DNA of 64,000 nt, taken from assembly GCA_964517135.1 (NCBI GenBank), contig CAZFBA010000019.1, positions 16,402-80,401 of the forward strand, read 5' to 3'. The stretch's first letter is position 1. Each line of letters starts with the position of its first letter. Below the pieces are notes generated by a model. That model was not told the origin of the DNA. It made no database searches and saw only the letters and a program-made list of their open reading frames with translations. The DNA is from CAZFBA01 sp964517135 (lineage in GTDB: Bacteria; Cyanobacteriota; Vampirovibrionia; JBFMGH01). Positions 34,301 to 42,629 of the stretch are shown here, piece after piece. The position numbers and the translations under genes were made by a program.

Positions 34301-35644
34301 GTTATCAGTATACTGTGTAGCTTTATTTAAATATTCAAGAGCATTATCATACCTTTTTTCTTTTATTAAAATGTCAGCAAGAGCCAGTGCGCTTTTATAA
34401 TTTGCTGGATCAGTCTGAAGAGATTCTTTATATAGTTGAATAGCGTATGAGGTGTAGTTTCTTTCATTGAAGCTTCTGGCAGCCAGGTAGAGTGATTTTG
34501 ATAACCCTCGTTTAGCCTGTTTGTTATCAGGGTCAATCAACAGTATTCTTTTAAACTCACCTGTCGCTTTATTATAGTTGCCCTGTTGCAAGTCGCCTTC
34601 AGCAATTTTTAAATAGTTATCAGTGCTGACAGGTAAAATTGATTTTCCTTTGTTCTGATAAGTTCTTGCCAGTTCATCTTTTCCAAGCTCTTTAAGGGTT
34701 TCTGTAATGTCTTCATAGGCATTATAATTATTTGGATCCAGTTTTATTGCTGTCTCAAGAGTATGATATGCTTTATCGAATTCTCTATTTTCTTTATAGA
34801 GCTTGCCCAGGGTATAGTATGCCTTTGAATCATTTTTTTCGACACTGACAACTTTTTCATAAAGCTCAATTGCAGATTTTACATCTCCTGAAGTGGCTAT
34901 TATAAAAGCGAGTCTCTTATATGCTTCTATAAGATCAGGGTTATTCTTAATAGCTGCTTGATAATGTTTTTTAGCATCTTCAAAATTACTGGATTCCTGA
35001 TAAACCATGCCAAGTTCAAAGTGTGCAGTAGAATTTTGAGGATCAAGGTTCAAGGCTTTCTTGTAATAGTTTATTGCTTCACTCATTCTGCCCTGAAGAT
35101 AAAGGCCATAACCTGTTGCTATCAACCTGTCTGGCCGGGATGACTTGATAGCCTTATGACCATTTGTATAATCAGGCTTATGTGTAACAATTGAAACGCT
35201 CGCCTCCCCCTTTTCATCCCGGTGCAATTGTTTTTGATGGGTAACAGCTAACGTTGTTTCCCTGTGAGACGACTGAAATTGAGTTTTAGGAGATATTGTT
35301 AATTTTTCCCTTAAAGACGGATCTTTATTTAAAGAAATTTGTTCTGCTCGATCAAACTCTGCTATTGCTTCATCGAGATAACCAAGTTTTTGATAGACAA
35401 GACCAAGATTATAGTAGGGTTTAGGTTCATTGGGTTTAAGTTTGATGGCTTTTCGGAAGGCTTCAATGGCATCCTGAAGCTTGTTTTCTTTCGTATATTT
35501 CATGCCTAGATTAAAATAATGTTTAAAATCTTCCTGTGCAAGAGCATAATGGCTAGCATGCCCTGAAAAGATTACCGGGTTACCCAGTAAACATTCTGCC
35601 CCGACTATAGTGGCTGAGAACAATAAAAAAAATCTGCGATTCAT
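31373..35644 (-). CDS. Very large exported TPR protein (1423 aa)
   Basis: An N-terminal hydrophobic segment (RRFFLLFSATIVGAECLLG) resembles a signal peptide or anchor. Nearly all of the rest is tetratricopeptide repeats: a first block of about two units at 40-110, a non-TPR linker of about 60 residues, then an almost unbroken superhelix from about 175 to 1420, roughly 36 units by eye. Repeats keep the typical Tyr-Leu-Gly and Ala-Pro spacing (AYYTLGKLYKENREFDKA, AHYWLGIIALKQNNLSEAKE). There is no other domain. The ribosome site is weak. Likely a scaffold in the periplasm or envelope; partners unknown. Confidence 0.88.
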   Translation of the reverse strand: MNRRFFLLFSATIVGAECLLGNPVIFSGHASHYALAQEDFKHYFNLGMKYTKENKLQDAIEAFRKAIKLKPNEPKPYYNLGLVYQKLGYLDEAIAEFDRAEQISLNKDPSLREKLTISPKTQFQSSHRETTLAVTHQKQLHRDEKGEASVSIVTHKPDYTNGHKAIKSSRPDRLIATGYGLYLQGRMSEAINYYKKALNLDPQNSTAHFELGMVYQESSNFEDAKKHYQAAIKNNPDLIEAYKRLAFIIATSGDVKSAIELYEKVVSVEKNDSKAYYTLGKLYKENREFDKAYHTLETAIKLDPNNYNAYEDITETLKELGKDELARTYQNKGKSILPVSTDNYLKIAEGDLQQGNYNKATGEFKRILLIDPDNKQAKRGLSKSLYLAARSFNERNYTSYAIQLYKESLQTDPANYKSALALADILIKEKRYDNALEYLNKATQYTDNYELHYLTGKIYYQNKDYSKALSKLEQVVKQQPSYKDALYLTGKIYMAQGKSHQAKTIFEEALKTDPSDPEVYLYLADAYYNSGELDRAMQYYNKTIELKPASYEAFKGRALINLVQNKESEAIKDIEKALSLDSKDSKLYYELGNIYYEKNNFSNASENFREALHILPSFAQAAYKAGMAEFQLKNYREALGYFNRVQKIDPHYPDIQEQIASTYSLTAEQLIKENNLVEAKDYISKALKEDKDNYTALLSNSYILKNEGKFKEAIEELKKASKIKPDKPESYYQMYLAYKIQGNLKEAEEALEKVITIDPEYKNAADKLADLYIDSGNTTAAISLMESVLNAKPSNATFAWKIGDIYHKKGDYESALKYLNVATTADSSLAKAFILKGKILTEKDDLIKAKEAFQQALKSAPSSEKAHYWLGIIALKQNNLSEAKEQFITSTKNNSSYIPALIEMAKIYDFENQRAKAAEIYRQIASIDPDNPEAYLQLGKFYVYRNSFNQAIDHLTRYLSFKPHDSEGFYYLGKAYYQNSDYETAIYNFEKAIEENPANPEYKFSLAIALNETGKKHEALSQIRSVINSGYKIVDAYRVMGEIHLINKDYVQAEMVFKDALAHDSGNVKILNYIARAQIGQDLNSNALETLRKAIALNSRYSESYVNFAIACKNQDNYETAINYLDQALAIDPGYAEAVFYKGIIAEERGNITDAFYHYSDAITKDHSYIDAHYKLAYVAAKQGKLDVALTEYKKVIDLNPGSADAYFNLGIIYKKLGKYNQSIQSYLKAIEIKPKDAEILNNLGWAYIQNSDYTKAATVLYNATIYEPNDPNHFFLLGIAYYRSNLFKDAIKAFEKAVEMNPRRPSYYYNLGLAYLKLEERIMATTNFQRAVDTIPETIEDYYSLASIYQEMSKYNKAINLYDKVIKLDPQNSLPHYKLALIYEIIGRYDLMEKELNTILKKDQNSYIAEKARKRLKELNNS

Positions 35645-35768
35645 CTTTGTTTTGTTACACCTAGCATTTTTTGAGATTATACTATTGATTTTGATGGTGG
35701 GCTAGTTTGTATAGTTGTGCTAAGTGTTGACTAAAAATGATCGCAGAAAGGTGTCAATGATTCGGAAT

Positions 35769-37433
35769 TTACTCTACTTTAAAGAGTTTTTCAAGGCGTG
35801 TCGCAATTTCATCAGGTTCTATTTCGTTTGTAAAGGTGTTTATATCCAGTGCCATTTGATAATAATCTGCTGCTCCGGACTTTTTGCCCATGGCCTCAAG
35901 AGCACGTCCTTTATTATAATATGCTAATGCATAATTAGGGTTATGTTTAATGGCTATTTCAAACACTTTTAAGGCTAATGCGGCCATATTTTGACCGTCA
36001 AGATAGGCAACCCCCAGGTTATTATAGGCTATATCATACTGGGGATATAGTGCAATAGCCAGCTGATAGTGTTTAATGGCCTCTGTTATCTGGTTATTTT
36101 CCCAGTAGACAAATCCGAGGTTGCAGTGAGCCTGTGGATTCTCATTGTCGATTTGGATGGCTTTTTTGTAGCATCCGATAGAGCTATCGTAGTTACCCTT
36201 ATCATAGTAGATTTCGGCAAGTGCGGTAAGTGTTTCGCTGCTTTCAGAATCAAAATTAAGGGCCATCTGGTATGTCATTATAGCTGCATCGTGGTTTCTT
36301 TTTGCCTGATAATAGATTGCTGCCAGTGCCTGGCATACTATTGAGGCCCATATATTATCGTTTTTGTGTGCTATTGCCTGTTGATATTCATTTATAGCAC
36401 CCTCAAAATCATCAACCTGTACCAGGGCATAGGCTAGACTGTTGTGATAATAGGGGTTTTCAGGGTCATTTTGAATGGCCCTTCTAAAACAGCTTATAGC
36501 ACCGAAATAGTTTCTATCTTCAAGATAGACGTGGCCTAAATTGTATGTTAGTTGCTCATTCTCAGGATCCAGGTCTATTAATATCTTGTAACAATTGATA
36601 ATTTCTTTTGTGTCGATCTCGTCATCGAGAACACCAATTAACTTATAGTATAAATTTCTGTTAGAAGGTTCTATGTTGATTGCTTTACGGTAATAATCTG
36701 CTGCAATCAGGTAATTCTGGTTCTTTTTGTGCAAGTTGCCCATCTCTTCATAGAATAATTCTTTACTTGAAGATTCTTTAATAGCTTTTTCATAGACAAA
36801 AGAGGCTCTTTCAGTATTTTCAAAAATCTCATAAAATTTACCGTATAATTTAAATTTCAGGTTTTTAAATTCTTCACGAAGACTTCTTTTAATTAGTTTC
36901 AGTGATTTATTGTCGCTTAAAAGCAAAATAAGACCGGCAGAAAATTGAAATAAGCCTTTAGCAACGAGATGAATCTTGTTACTTTTAACTTTTGCGTTTT
37001 GAATTAAAGATAATCCAAGTGCTATTCTGGCTTTACCTGATTGAATAAAGTTAAGTTTAATGGCATCCTGAAAAACTTCTATCGCTTCTTCTAATTTTCC
37101 TCTGGCTTTATAGAAATAGCCAAGATGCATTCTGGCATCTACATCCTGCGGGGCCAGGTCGATGGCTTTTTTGCAATAGCCAATCGCTGTTTCAATGTCT
37201 ATTTGATCCTTTTCCCAGAGCAGGCTGGCAATTTTGTAGTGTGCTTCGGCATTAAATGGGTCTATCTCTAAAGCCTTTTCATAGCTGCTTATTGCAGTAT
37301 CAAGATCGCATTCAAATTTGTGAATAACGAAATTGTTATATGATTTTCTTCCTATATCCAGATAATACGCAACATTTGATGGAATGTTTTCTGTAATGTC
37401 TTTTTCTTTTAAGAATAATTTTTCCCTGGTCAT
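35769..37433 (-). CDS. Cytoplasmic TPR protein (554 aa)
   Basis: 554 residues, no signal or membrane segment. About thirteen TPR units (for example AHYKIASLLWEKDQ and NLGVAYLDGQNMAALALKVF), with a non-TPR insert at about 155-205 (FQFSAGLILLLSDNKSLKLI). ATG is preceded by GGGGA. A 7-bp hairpin (37462-37485) lies 29 bp upstream. It is between the giant TPR gene and kbl, same strand. Function unknown. Confidence 0.85.
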   Translation of the reverse strand: MTREKLFLKEKDITENIPSNVAYYLDIGRKSYNNFVIHKFECDLDTAISSYEKALEIDPFNAEAHYKIASLLWEKDQIDIETAIGYCKKAIDLAPQDVDARMHLGYFYKARGKLEEAIEVFQDAIKLNFIQSGKARIALGLSLIQNAKVKSNKIHLVAKGLFQFSAGLILLLSDNKSLKLIKRSLREEFKNLKFKLYGKFYEIFENTERASFVYEKAIKESSSKELFYEEMGNLHKKNQNYLIAADYYRKAINIEPSNRNLYYKLIGVLDDEIDTKEIINCYKILIDLDPENEQLTYNLGHVYLEDRNYFGAISCFRRAIQNDPENPYYHNSLAYALVQVDDFEGAINEYQQAIAHKNDNIWASIVCQALAAIYYQAKRNHDAAIMTYQMALNFDSESSETLTALAEIYYDKGNYDSSIGCYKKAIQIDNENPQAHCNLGFVYWENNQITEAIKHYQLAIALYPQYDIAYNNLGVAYLDGQNMAALALKVFEIAIKHNPNYALAYYNKGRALEAMGKKSGAADYYQMALDINTFTNEIEPDEIATRLEKLFKVE

Positions 37434-37461
37434 TGACTATTCCCCAAAATACTATACATCT

Positions 37462-37485
37462 GTCCATTGAAATTTGCTAATGGAC
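37462..37485. other. Hairpin in the leader of the 554-aa TPR gene
   Basis: GTCCATT/AATGGAC with a ten-base loop. There is no T run, so it is not a terminator; it may be an operator or leader structure. The 253-bp gap holds nothing else I recognise. Confidence 0.3.
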
Positions 37486-37686
37486 CCTACATCCTTTGTA
37501 TCGGTCAGTGTTACAAAAACTTAACAAACCCGGTGATTTTTCAGAAAAAAATCATCTAAATGGAGGAGATTTCATAAAAAGTTAACAAATATCTGAAATG
37601 CTTGATAAACAAACTTATTGCAGTTGTTAAAGGTGGCAACCTCTGCCCGCAAGAGCTTTTAAAAGATTGTATTTTGTTAAGCCAGC

Positions 37687-38874
37687 CTAGCTAATAACTT
37701 TGAGCTCTTTTCCTACTTTTGTAAAAGCAGCAATGGCTTTATCAAGATGAGAGATCTCATGGCCAGCTGAAATCTGTACTCTTATTCTTGCCTGTCCTTT
37801 TGGTACAACAGGGTAGCTGAAACCTATGACGTAGATCCCTTCGTTAAGCATCAAGTCTGCCATCTGAGCAGCAAGCCTTGCGTCACCCAGCATAATGGGT
37901 ACAATAGGGTGTTCACCGGGTTTGATATCAAAGCCTGATTCAGTCATTCTGGTTCTGAAATATTTAGTATTAGATTCAAGTTTATCACGCAGGGCGGTTG
38001 TAGAGTTTAGCATATCAATTACTTTAATAGCTGATGCTGCTATAGCAGGAGCAACAGTATTAGAAAATAGGTATGGTCTTGATCTTTGTCTGAGCAGCTC
38101 AATTATTTCTTTTCTTCCAGAAGTAAAACCACCACTGGCACCACCAAGAGCTTTGCCCAGAGTGGATGTAATGATATCTACTCTACCTGTAACGTTGTGA
38201 AATTCGTGTGTACCTTTACCGTTTTTGCCCATAAAGCCAGTAGAATGAGAATCATCCACCATTACCAGAGCGTTATATTTTTCGGCCAGATCACAAATTT
38301 TATTGAGCGGGGCGATACTGCCATCCATACTGAAGACACCATCAGTAGCGATAAGCCTTACCCTGTTATTTTGAGTTTCTTTAAGGTGCTGTTCAAGCTC
38401 ATCTGTGTTGCAGTTGGAATAAAGCCGTCTTTCTGCCTTGCAGAGTCTTATGCCGTCTATGATACTTGCATGGTTAAGTTTGTCACTTATTATTACATCT
38501 TCAGGTGTCAGTAATGTTTCAAAAAGCCCGCCATTGGCATCAAAACAGGACGAGTAGAGTATTGTATCATCAGTTCCAAGGAATTGAGCTATTTTTTGTT
38601 CCAGTTCTTTATGTAATTCCTGGGTTCCACAGATAAACCTGACGCTGGAAAGACCGAAACCATATTTGTCGAGAGCTTCTTTGGCAGTTTGAATAAGTTC
38701 AGGATTATTGGCAAGGCCGAGATAATTGTTGGCACAGAAATTTATGACTTCCTGACCATCTTTTAGTTTTATTTCAGCACTTTGAGGAGATGAAATAATA
38801 CGTTCGTTCTTATATGTCCCTGCTTCTTGAATTTCTTTTAGTGTGTTTAAAAGTATATCTTTATTACTAAACAT
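37687..38874 (-). CDS. kbl: Glycine C-acetyltransferase (2-amino-3-ketobutyrate CoA ligase)
   Basis: A PLP enzyme of the alpha-oxoamine synthase family (395 residues from ATG 38874, matching E. coli Kbl at about 398). It cleaves 2-amino-3-ketobutyrate with CoA to glycine and acetyl-CoA. Motifs: FCANNYLGLANNPEL, RFICGTQELHKELE, VDDSHSTGFMG and TLGKALGGASGG with the PLP lysine. The start has AAAGGA; the longer frame to 38904 lacks a good site. It is 42 bp after tdh, completing threonine breakdown. Confidence 0.94.
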   Translation of the reverse strand: MFSNKDILLNTLKEIQEAGTYKNERIISSPQSAEIKLKDGQEVINFCANNYLGLANNPELIQTAKEALDKYGFGLSSVRFICGTQELHKELEQKIAQFLGTDDTILYSSCFDANGGLFETLLTPEDVIISDKLNHASIIDGIRLCKAERRLYSNCNTDELEQHLKETQNNRVRLIATDGVFSMDGSIAPLNKICDLAEKYNALVMVDDSHSTGFMGKNGKGTHEFHNVTGRVDIITSTLGKALGGASGGFTSGRKEIIELLRQRSRPYLFSNTVAPAIAASAIKVIDMLNSTTALRDKLESNTKYFRTRMTESGFDIKPGEHPIVPIMLGDARLAAQMADLMLNEGIYVIGFSYPVVPKGQARIRVQISAGHEISHLDKAIAAFTKVGKELKVIS

Positions 38875-38916
38875 ATTGATCCTTTCTTTATTCTGATTTT
38901 GCATTGTTTATATTGC

Positions 38917-39960
38917 TTACGGGTAGAGTAAAATTTTGCCGCAATTGCCTGTTTCCATAAGGTTAAAGGCTTCCTGAAAGTTTTCCATTTTAAATGAGTG
39001 TGTAATAACTGGTTTAATATCAATTATTCCGCTTTCAATCAGCCGACTTGTTTTATACCAGGTATCAAACATCTTTCTACCAGTTATTCCATAGACGTTA
39101 ATGCCTTTTAAAACGATTTGTTCAGCAAGATTAAGTTCTATTGGCTTTGCAGGTATTCCTAGAAGTGATATCCTCCCGCCATTTCTGAGTACTTTAAACT
39201 CATTAATCAGAGCCTCTTTGCTTCCTGACACTTCAAGAACTACATCAACACCGAGCCCATCGGTTTCTCTAACTATTATATCGACGATATCATCTTTCAT
39301 AGCGTTTAGACAGATGGTTTTATTAGAAAGTTTGCGAGCCAGGTTCAGCTTATATTCATTGACATCAATAGCATAAACTCTTGTAGCTCCGGCTGCTTCA
39401 GCAAGAGGAATACAAAAAAGCCCTATTGCCCCAAGGCCAAAGATGGCAACTGTTTTGCCAACCAGTTCATCCACGTAGGCTGTTTGTACAGCATTGCCAA
39501 ATGGTTCCTGAATAGAGGCCATTTCTTTATCAAAGTTTTCCTTGTTTTTCCAGGCGCAAATTTCAGGCAGAGCTACATAGTCAGCAAATACGCCATCCAC
39601 GTCAACACCAATGATTTTAAAGTCTCTGCATATGTGATATTGTCCTGTACGGCATAAATAGCAGTTTGAACATACTATATGACTTTCAGCTGAAACAAAG
39701 TCACCCACCTTTATGTTTTTAACATGCGGACCTACTGCCACAACTTCTCCTGCGAGCTCGTGACCTATTATACGGGGTGTCTTTATCCTATCCTGGCTCC
39801 ATTGATCCCATTTGTATATGTGTAGATCTGTCCCGCAAATGCTGGTAACGTGTACCTTAATTAAAATATCGTCATTATTCATTTGGGGTAGAGGGGTTTC
39901 AATAAGTTCCAGCCCGTATTCTGGTTTAACTTTAGCCAGTGCTTTCATTTTTTCTGACAT
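38917..39960 (-). CDS. tdh: L-threonine 3-dehydrogenase
   Basis: A 347-residue zinc-dependent medium-chain dehydrogenase. It oxidises threonine to 2-amino-3-ketobutyrate with NAD+. Catalytic zinc ligands are in SICGTDLHIYKWD (Cys) and IIGHELAGEV (His/Glu); structural zinc cysteines in CSNCYLCRTGQYHIC; the NAD fold has IFGLGAIGLF. The paired kbl gene follows, so the classic tdh-kbl order supports threonine rather than another alcohol as substrate. ATG is preceded by GAGGTC. Confidence 0.94.
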   Translation of the reverse strand: MSEKMKALAKVKPEYGLELIETPLPQMNNDDILIKVHVTSICGTDLHIYKWDQWSQDRIKTPRIIGHELAGEVVAVGPHVKNIKVGDFVSAESHIVCSNCYLCRTGQYHICRDFKIIGVDVDGVFADYVALPEICAWKNKENFDKEMASIQEPFGNAVQTAYVDELVGKTVAIFGLGAIGLFCIPLAEAAGATRVYAIDVNEYKLNLARKLSNKTICLNAMKDDIVDIIVRETDGLGVDVVLEVSGSKEALINEFKVLRNGGRISLLGIPAKPIELNLAEQIVLKGINVYGITGRKMFDTWYKTSRLIESGIIDIKPVITHSFKMENFQEAFNLMETGNCGKILLYP

Positions 39961-40062
39961 AACAAAATGACCTCAAACTCTTTTAGTACCTTAATTGTTG
40001 ACAAGTATATTTCAATCAGGGCTGTAAGTACAATAGATTTTGGAATAATTTAAAATATTATC

Positions 40063-40974
40063 TTAAGTATTTTGAGACAGGATATTATCAATATTTATGG
40101 CAAGCTCAGGTTCTTTTTCTCTAAGTTTTTCAATAGACTGAAGTGCCTGTTTTGTTTTTCCTGTCTGAATATATAATATAATTAAATTGTACAATGCCTT
40201 TGTATAGTCATCTTTAAGCATGATACATTCTTCATATTCTTCAATAGCCTGCTCAAATTGATTTGTTTTTTCATAAGCTATTGCGAGATTGAAATGTGTA
40301 GTGGGGTTATAAGGGTCAAGATCAATACCTTTAAGGTAATAGCTGATTGCGATATCGTGCTGGTTTTCTATAGCATATGTATAGGCAAGTCCGGTATAAA
40401 CATCTGCAATCTCTGAATTTATTTTGAGTATTTTGTTATATGTATTACGAGATTTTTCATACTCTTTTACTTCAAGATAGCAGTTAGCAAGGTTTATAAG
40501 TACACTTACAGAATCAGGAGAAATAGAAAGAGCTTTTTCAAGGGCTTTTATGGCGTTATTGTGGCTGCCTGTAAGTGCATAAGTGGCACCAATATTGCTA
40601 TAAGCCAGTTCATTATTTTCGTCAAGCTCTATTGCCCGGGAAAAAGTTATGATAGCTTCTTCGTAAAGCCCTCTTTTTGCAAATAGAGTGCCAAAATTTA
40701 CATAATATTCAGCGTTGTCAGGGTCAAGGCTGATAGCAGCTTTATAATTTAATGATGATTCCAGAGGCATATCTTTGCTATCATATATAATGCCTAGTGA
40801 GTTATATATTTCAGCACTTTGAGGCTCAAGTTTAAGAGCTATTTCAAGATGTTTAAGGGCAAGATCATTCATACCTTTTTCTGAATAGGCAAGACCAAGG
40901 TTATATTGTGCTTGAGCATCATCAGGATTTAGTTCTACGTCTTGAATAAATTGATTTAATTGGTCTTCAAACAA
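40063..40974 (-). CDS. TPR protein (303 aa)
   Basis: 303 residues made of about eight TPR units (for example AQYNLGLAYSEKGMNDLALK and AYSNIGATYALTGSHNNAIK), with no signal or membrane segment and no other domain. The start is TTG, supported by AAAGGAG seven bases upstream. It is upstream of tdh-kbl on the same strand but 102 bp away. Role unknown; likely interaction scaffold. Confidence 0.85.
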   Translation of the reverse strand: MFEDQLNQFIQDVELNPDDAQAQYNLGLAYSEKGMNDLALKHLEIALKLEPQSAEIYNSLGIIYDSKDMPLESSLNYKAAISLDPDNAEYYVNFGTLFAKRGLYEEAIITFSRAIELDENNELAYSNIGATYALTGSHNNAIKALEKALSISPDSVSVLINLANCYLEVKEYEKSRNTYNKILKINSEIADVYTGLAYTYAIENQHDIAISYYLKGIDLDPYNPTTHFNLAIAYEKTNQFEQAIEEYEECIMLKDDYTKALYNLIILYIQTGKTKQALQSIEKLREKEPELAINIDNILSQNT

Positions 40975-41118
40975 ATGAATACTCCTTTAAGTGCAATTTT
41001 ACCACAGTTGGCAAAATATATAATATGAAATCTATCCTTTTTAGGTTAGAAGTAGCATTCAAGTCAAGACTTTGTATAAACCAGTGCATAACCAGGATGA
41101 TAGATTATATAATAAAAA

Positions 41119-41136
41119 AGAGCCAGAAAAGGCTCT
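41119..41136 (-). terminator. Intrinsic terminator after the 87-aa gene
   Basis: Stem AGAGCC/GGCTCT with a six-base loop, followed on the minus strand by TTTTTTATT. It lies about 60 bp past the stop of the 41199 gene. Confidence 0.8.
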
Positions 41137-41180
41137 AATATTTTTCCCGGATGGTTAATTGAAACAAGGGTGGCAGGATC

Positions 41181-41194
41181 AATACATATGTATT
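41181..41194. repeat. Palindrome AATACATATGTATT, copy 3
   Basis: Exact copy, 4 bp past the stop codon of the 41199-41462 gene and before its terminator. Confidence 0.75.
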
Positions 41195-41198
41195 ATTT

Positions 41199-41462
41199 TT
41201 ATCCTTCATTCTCTTCTTCGTCATCATCCTCATCAAAGAGGAAATTTAACCACCACAATGGTTGTTTTTCCTCTTTATAACTTGATTCTACAGGTTTAGC
41301 AAAATGGAAATTTTGTGGTTGCTGAAAAAGAGGTTGAAAATTGTATTGTTTTTGCTCTTCAAGTGATGGCTGGTTGAGCTGTTTTGTATTTCTGATTGTT
41401 TTAAGGCCAACAGGAACTTCTCCATCCGGTGCAATTGAGAAAAAATCAAGTATTTCTAGCAT
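41199..41462 (-). CDS. Small Gln/Pro-rich protein with acidic tail (87 aa)
   Basis: Eighty-seven residues: a short folded-looking start (ILDFFSIAPDGEVPVGL), a Gln/Pro-rich middle, and a tail LWWLNFLFDEDDDEEENEG. The ATG has a good site (CAAGGAA), and a strong terminator follows, so it is probably a real single-gene unit. No family is recognised. The aromatic-acidic tail could be an interaction motif. Confidence 0.6.
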   Translation of the reverse strand: MLEILDFFSIAPDGEVPVGLKTIRNTKQLNQPSLEEQKQYNFQPLFQQPQNFHFAKPVESSYKEEKQPLWWLNFLFDEDDDEEENEG

Positions 41463-41658
41463 TTGATATTCCTTGTTTTATTGATCATTAATAATTTTAA
41501 AAATTTTTTTCTGGAAATCAATCTTTTTTATTAGCTTAATTAAAAAAAAATTTGCCGGGCCTTCTTATCCTGAGCATTGTTGAGAATTCTTTAGAAATGA
41601 AGAAGTTTTATGGTATATTATAAAAGACATTATTATGTAGAAAATTCAGGAGATAAAA

Positions 41659-41868
41659 ATGAGTGAAAATAAGATTTCAAAAGATATGAGCATTATTGAA
41701 ATAGCTCAAAAGTTCCCTGAGTCTATAGAAGTATTTGCTAAATATGGTCTTGGCTGTATTGGCTGTGCTGCTGCAAGGTATGAAAACATTGAAGCCGGTG
41801 CAAGAGTTCATGGCATTGACCCTGATCAGCTTGTTAATGATCTTAATGAAGCAATTGCAAAATCTTAA
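41659..41868 (+). CDS. DUF1858 redox-disulfide protein
   Basis: 69 residues, a full DUF1858 domain (hybrid-cluster-protein-associated family): ISKDMSIIEIAQKFPESIEV followed by FAKYGLGCIGCAAARYE, with the CxxC pair. Members often occur with redox proteins and are thought to handle disulfide or sulfur chemistry; the exact role is unknown. A very good ribosome site (AGGAGAT) precedes the ATG. It stands alone, convergent with rpmB. Confidence 0.88.
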   Translation: MSENKISKDMSIIEIAQKFPESIEVFAKYGLGCIGCAAARYENIEAGARVHGIDPDQLVNDLNEAIAKS

Positions 41869-41931
41869 GTAACCAAAACCTTTATAATTTAAGGGGTTTA
41901 ACCTTAACCTTTTTTTGTTTTACTTCAATTT

Positions 41932-41958
41932 AAAAGATGCACTGTTAGTGCATCTTTT
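41932..41958. terminator. Bidirectional terminator between DUF1858 gene and rpmB
   Basis: Stem AAAAGATGCAC/GTGCATCTTTT with a five-base loop between two convergent genes. Short T runs occur on both sides, so it can serve both. Confidence 0.7.
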
Positions 41959-41986
41959 AAGCTTTTCATTTTGATAAAGCTAATAT

Positions 41987-42178
41987 CTAATAAACTCTTG
42001 ACGCTTTATCAGCCTTAAGACAGGATGTACAAATTTTTATCCTTTTAACTTTGCCTTTAATCATTGTCTTGATTGATTGTAGATTTGGCAACTGGCGGTG
42101 TCTATTGTGTTTATTTGAGAAGGTAACTTTATTTGCTTTTAAAGGGCTTTTGCCACATATTTCACAAACTCTGGACAT
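41987..42178 (-). CDS. rpmB: Ribosomal protein L28
   Basis: Sixty-three residues: SRVCEICGKSPLKANKVTFS and NKHNRHRQLPNLQ, with a second CTSC knuckle, so this is the zinc-binding form. Length is typical. The ribosome site is AGGAAAGG. It is monocistronic, with a consensus promoter upstream and an inverted repeat between promoter and gene. Confidence 0.95.
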   Translation of the reverse strand: MSRVCEICGKSPLKANKVTFSNKHNRHRQLPNLQSIKTMIKGKVKRIKICTSCLKADKASRVY

Positions 42179-42629
42179 AACTTTAGCCTTTCCTGCTTAT
42201 TATTTGAGAGTCATTAATTTTAAATAAGTTATACTGCCAAAATTTCTGGCAATCATAAGAATAAAAGAAGGGTATTATAATTGTCAAGGGCAAAAAGGTA
42301 TTTGAACAACTTATTTTAAACAAACTTAAGATGATATATCAATATTGCTCTTTTTATTTAAGTTTTTATTGATACTTTAATTACTATTATTAATAAAATT
42401 TGTGTTTAAATTTTTATTTAAATACTACATGAAGTCTTTAACAGGTTTTAAAAATGTAAAAATCTCTTTAAGAAACATTTAGCAGGAAAAAAAATGATAA
42501 AATTAAATTTTGTAAAGCTTTTAAACCTGCTTAAAGCGCTGGTTTAGCTTAATTATAGCTATATTCAGATAATAAATATATAATGTATTTTGTATATTTA
42601 GATTTAGAATAATTGATAGGTGTGGAAAT
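42179..42629. other. Intergenic region of 451 bp between divergent rpmB and cyclase-like gene
   Basis: Contains the rpmB promoter (42258-42287) and an inverted repeat TGCCA/TGGCA (42235-42251) at its predicted transcript start, which may be an operator or leader hairpin. Further along, AAACC/GGTTT sequences near 42523-42545 can form a weak hairpin. No gene is seen. Confidence 0.5.
42258..42287 (-). promoter_or_regulatory. rpmB promoter
   Basis: On the minus strand a consensus TTGACA (42282-42287) is 18 bp from TATTCT (42258-42263). The predicted start lies about 75 bp before the gene. Confidence 0.55.
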
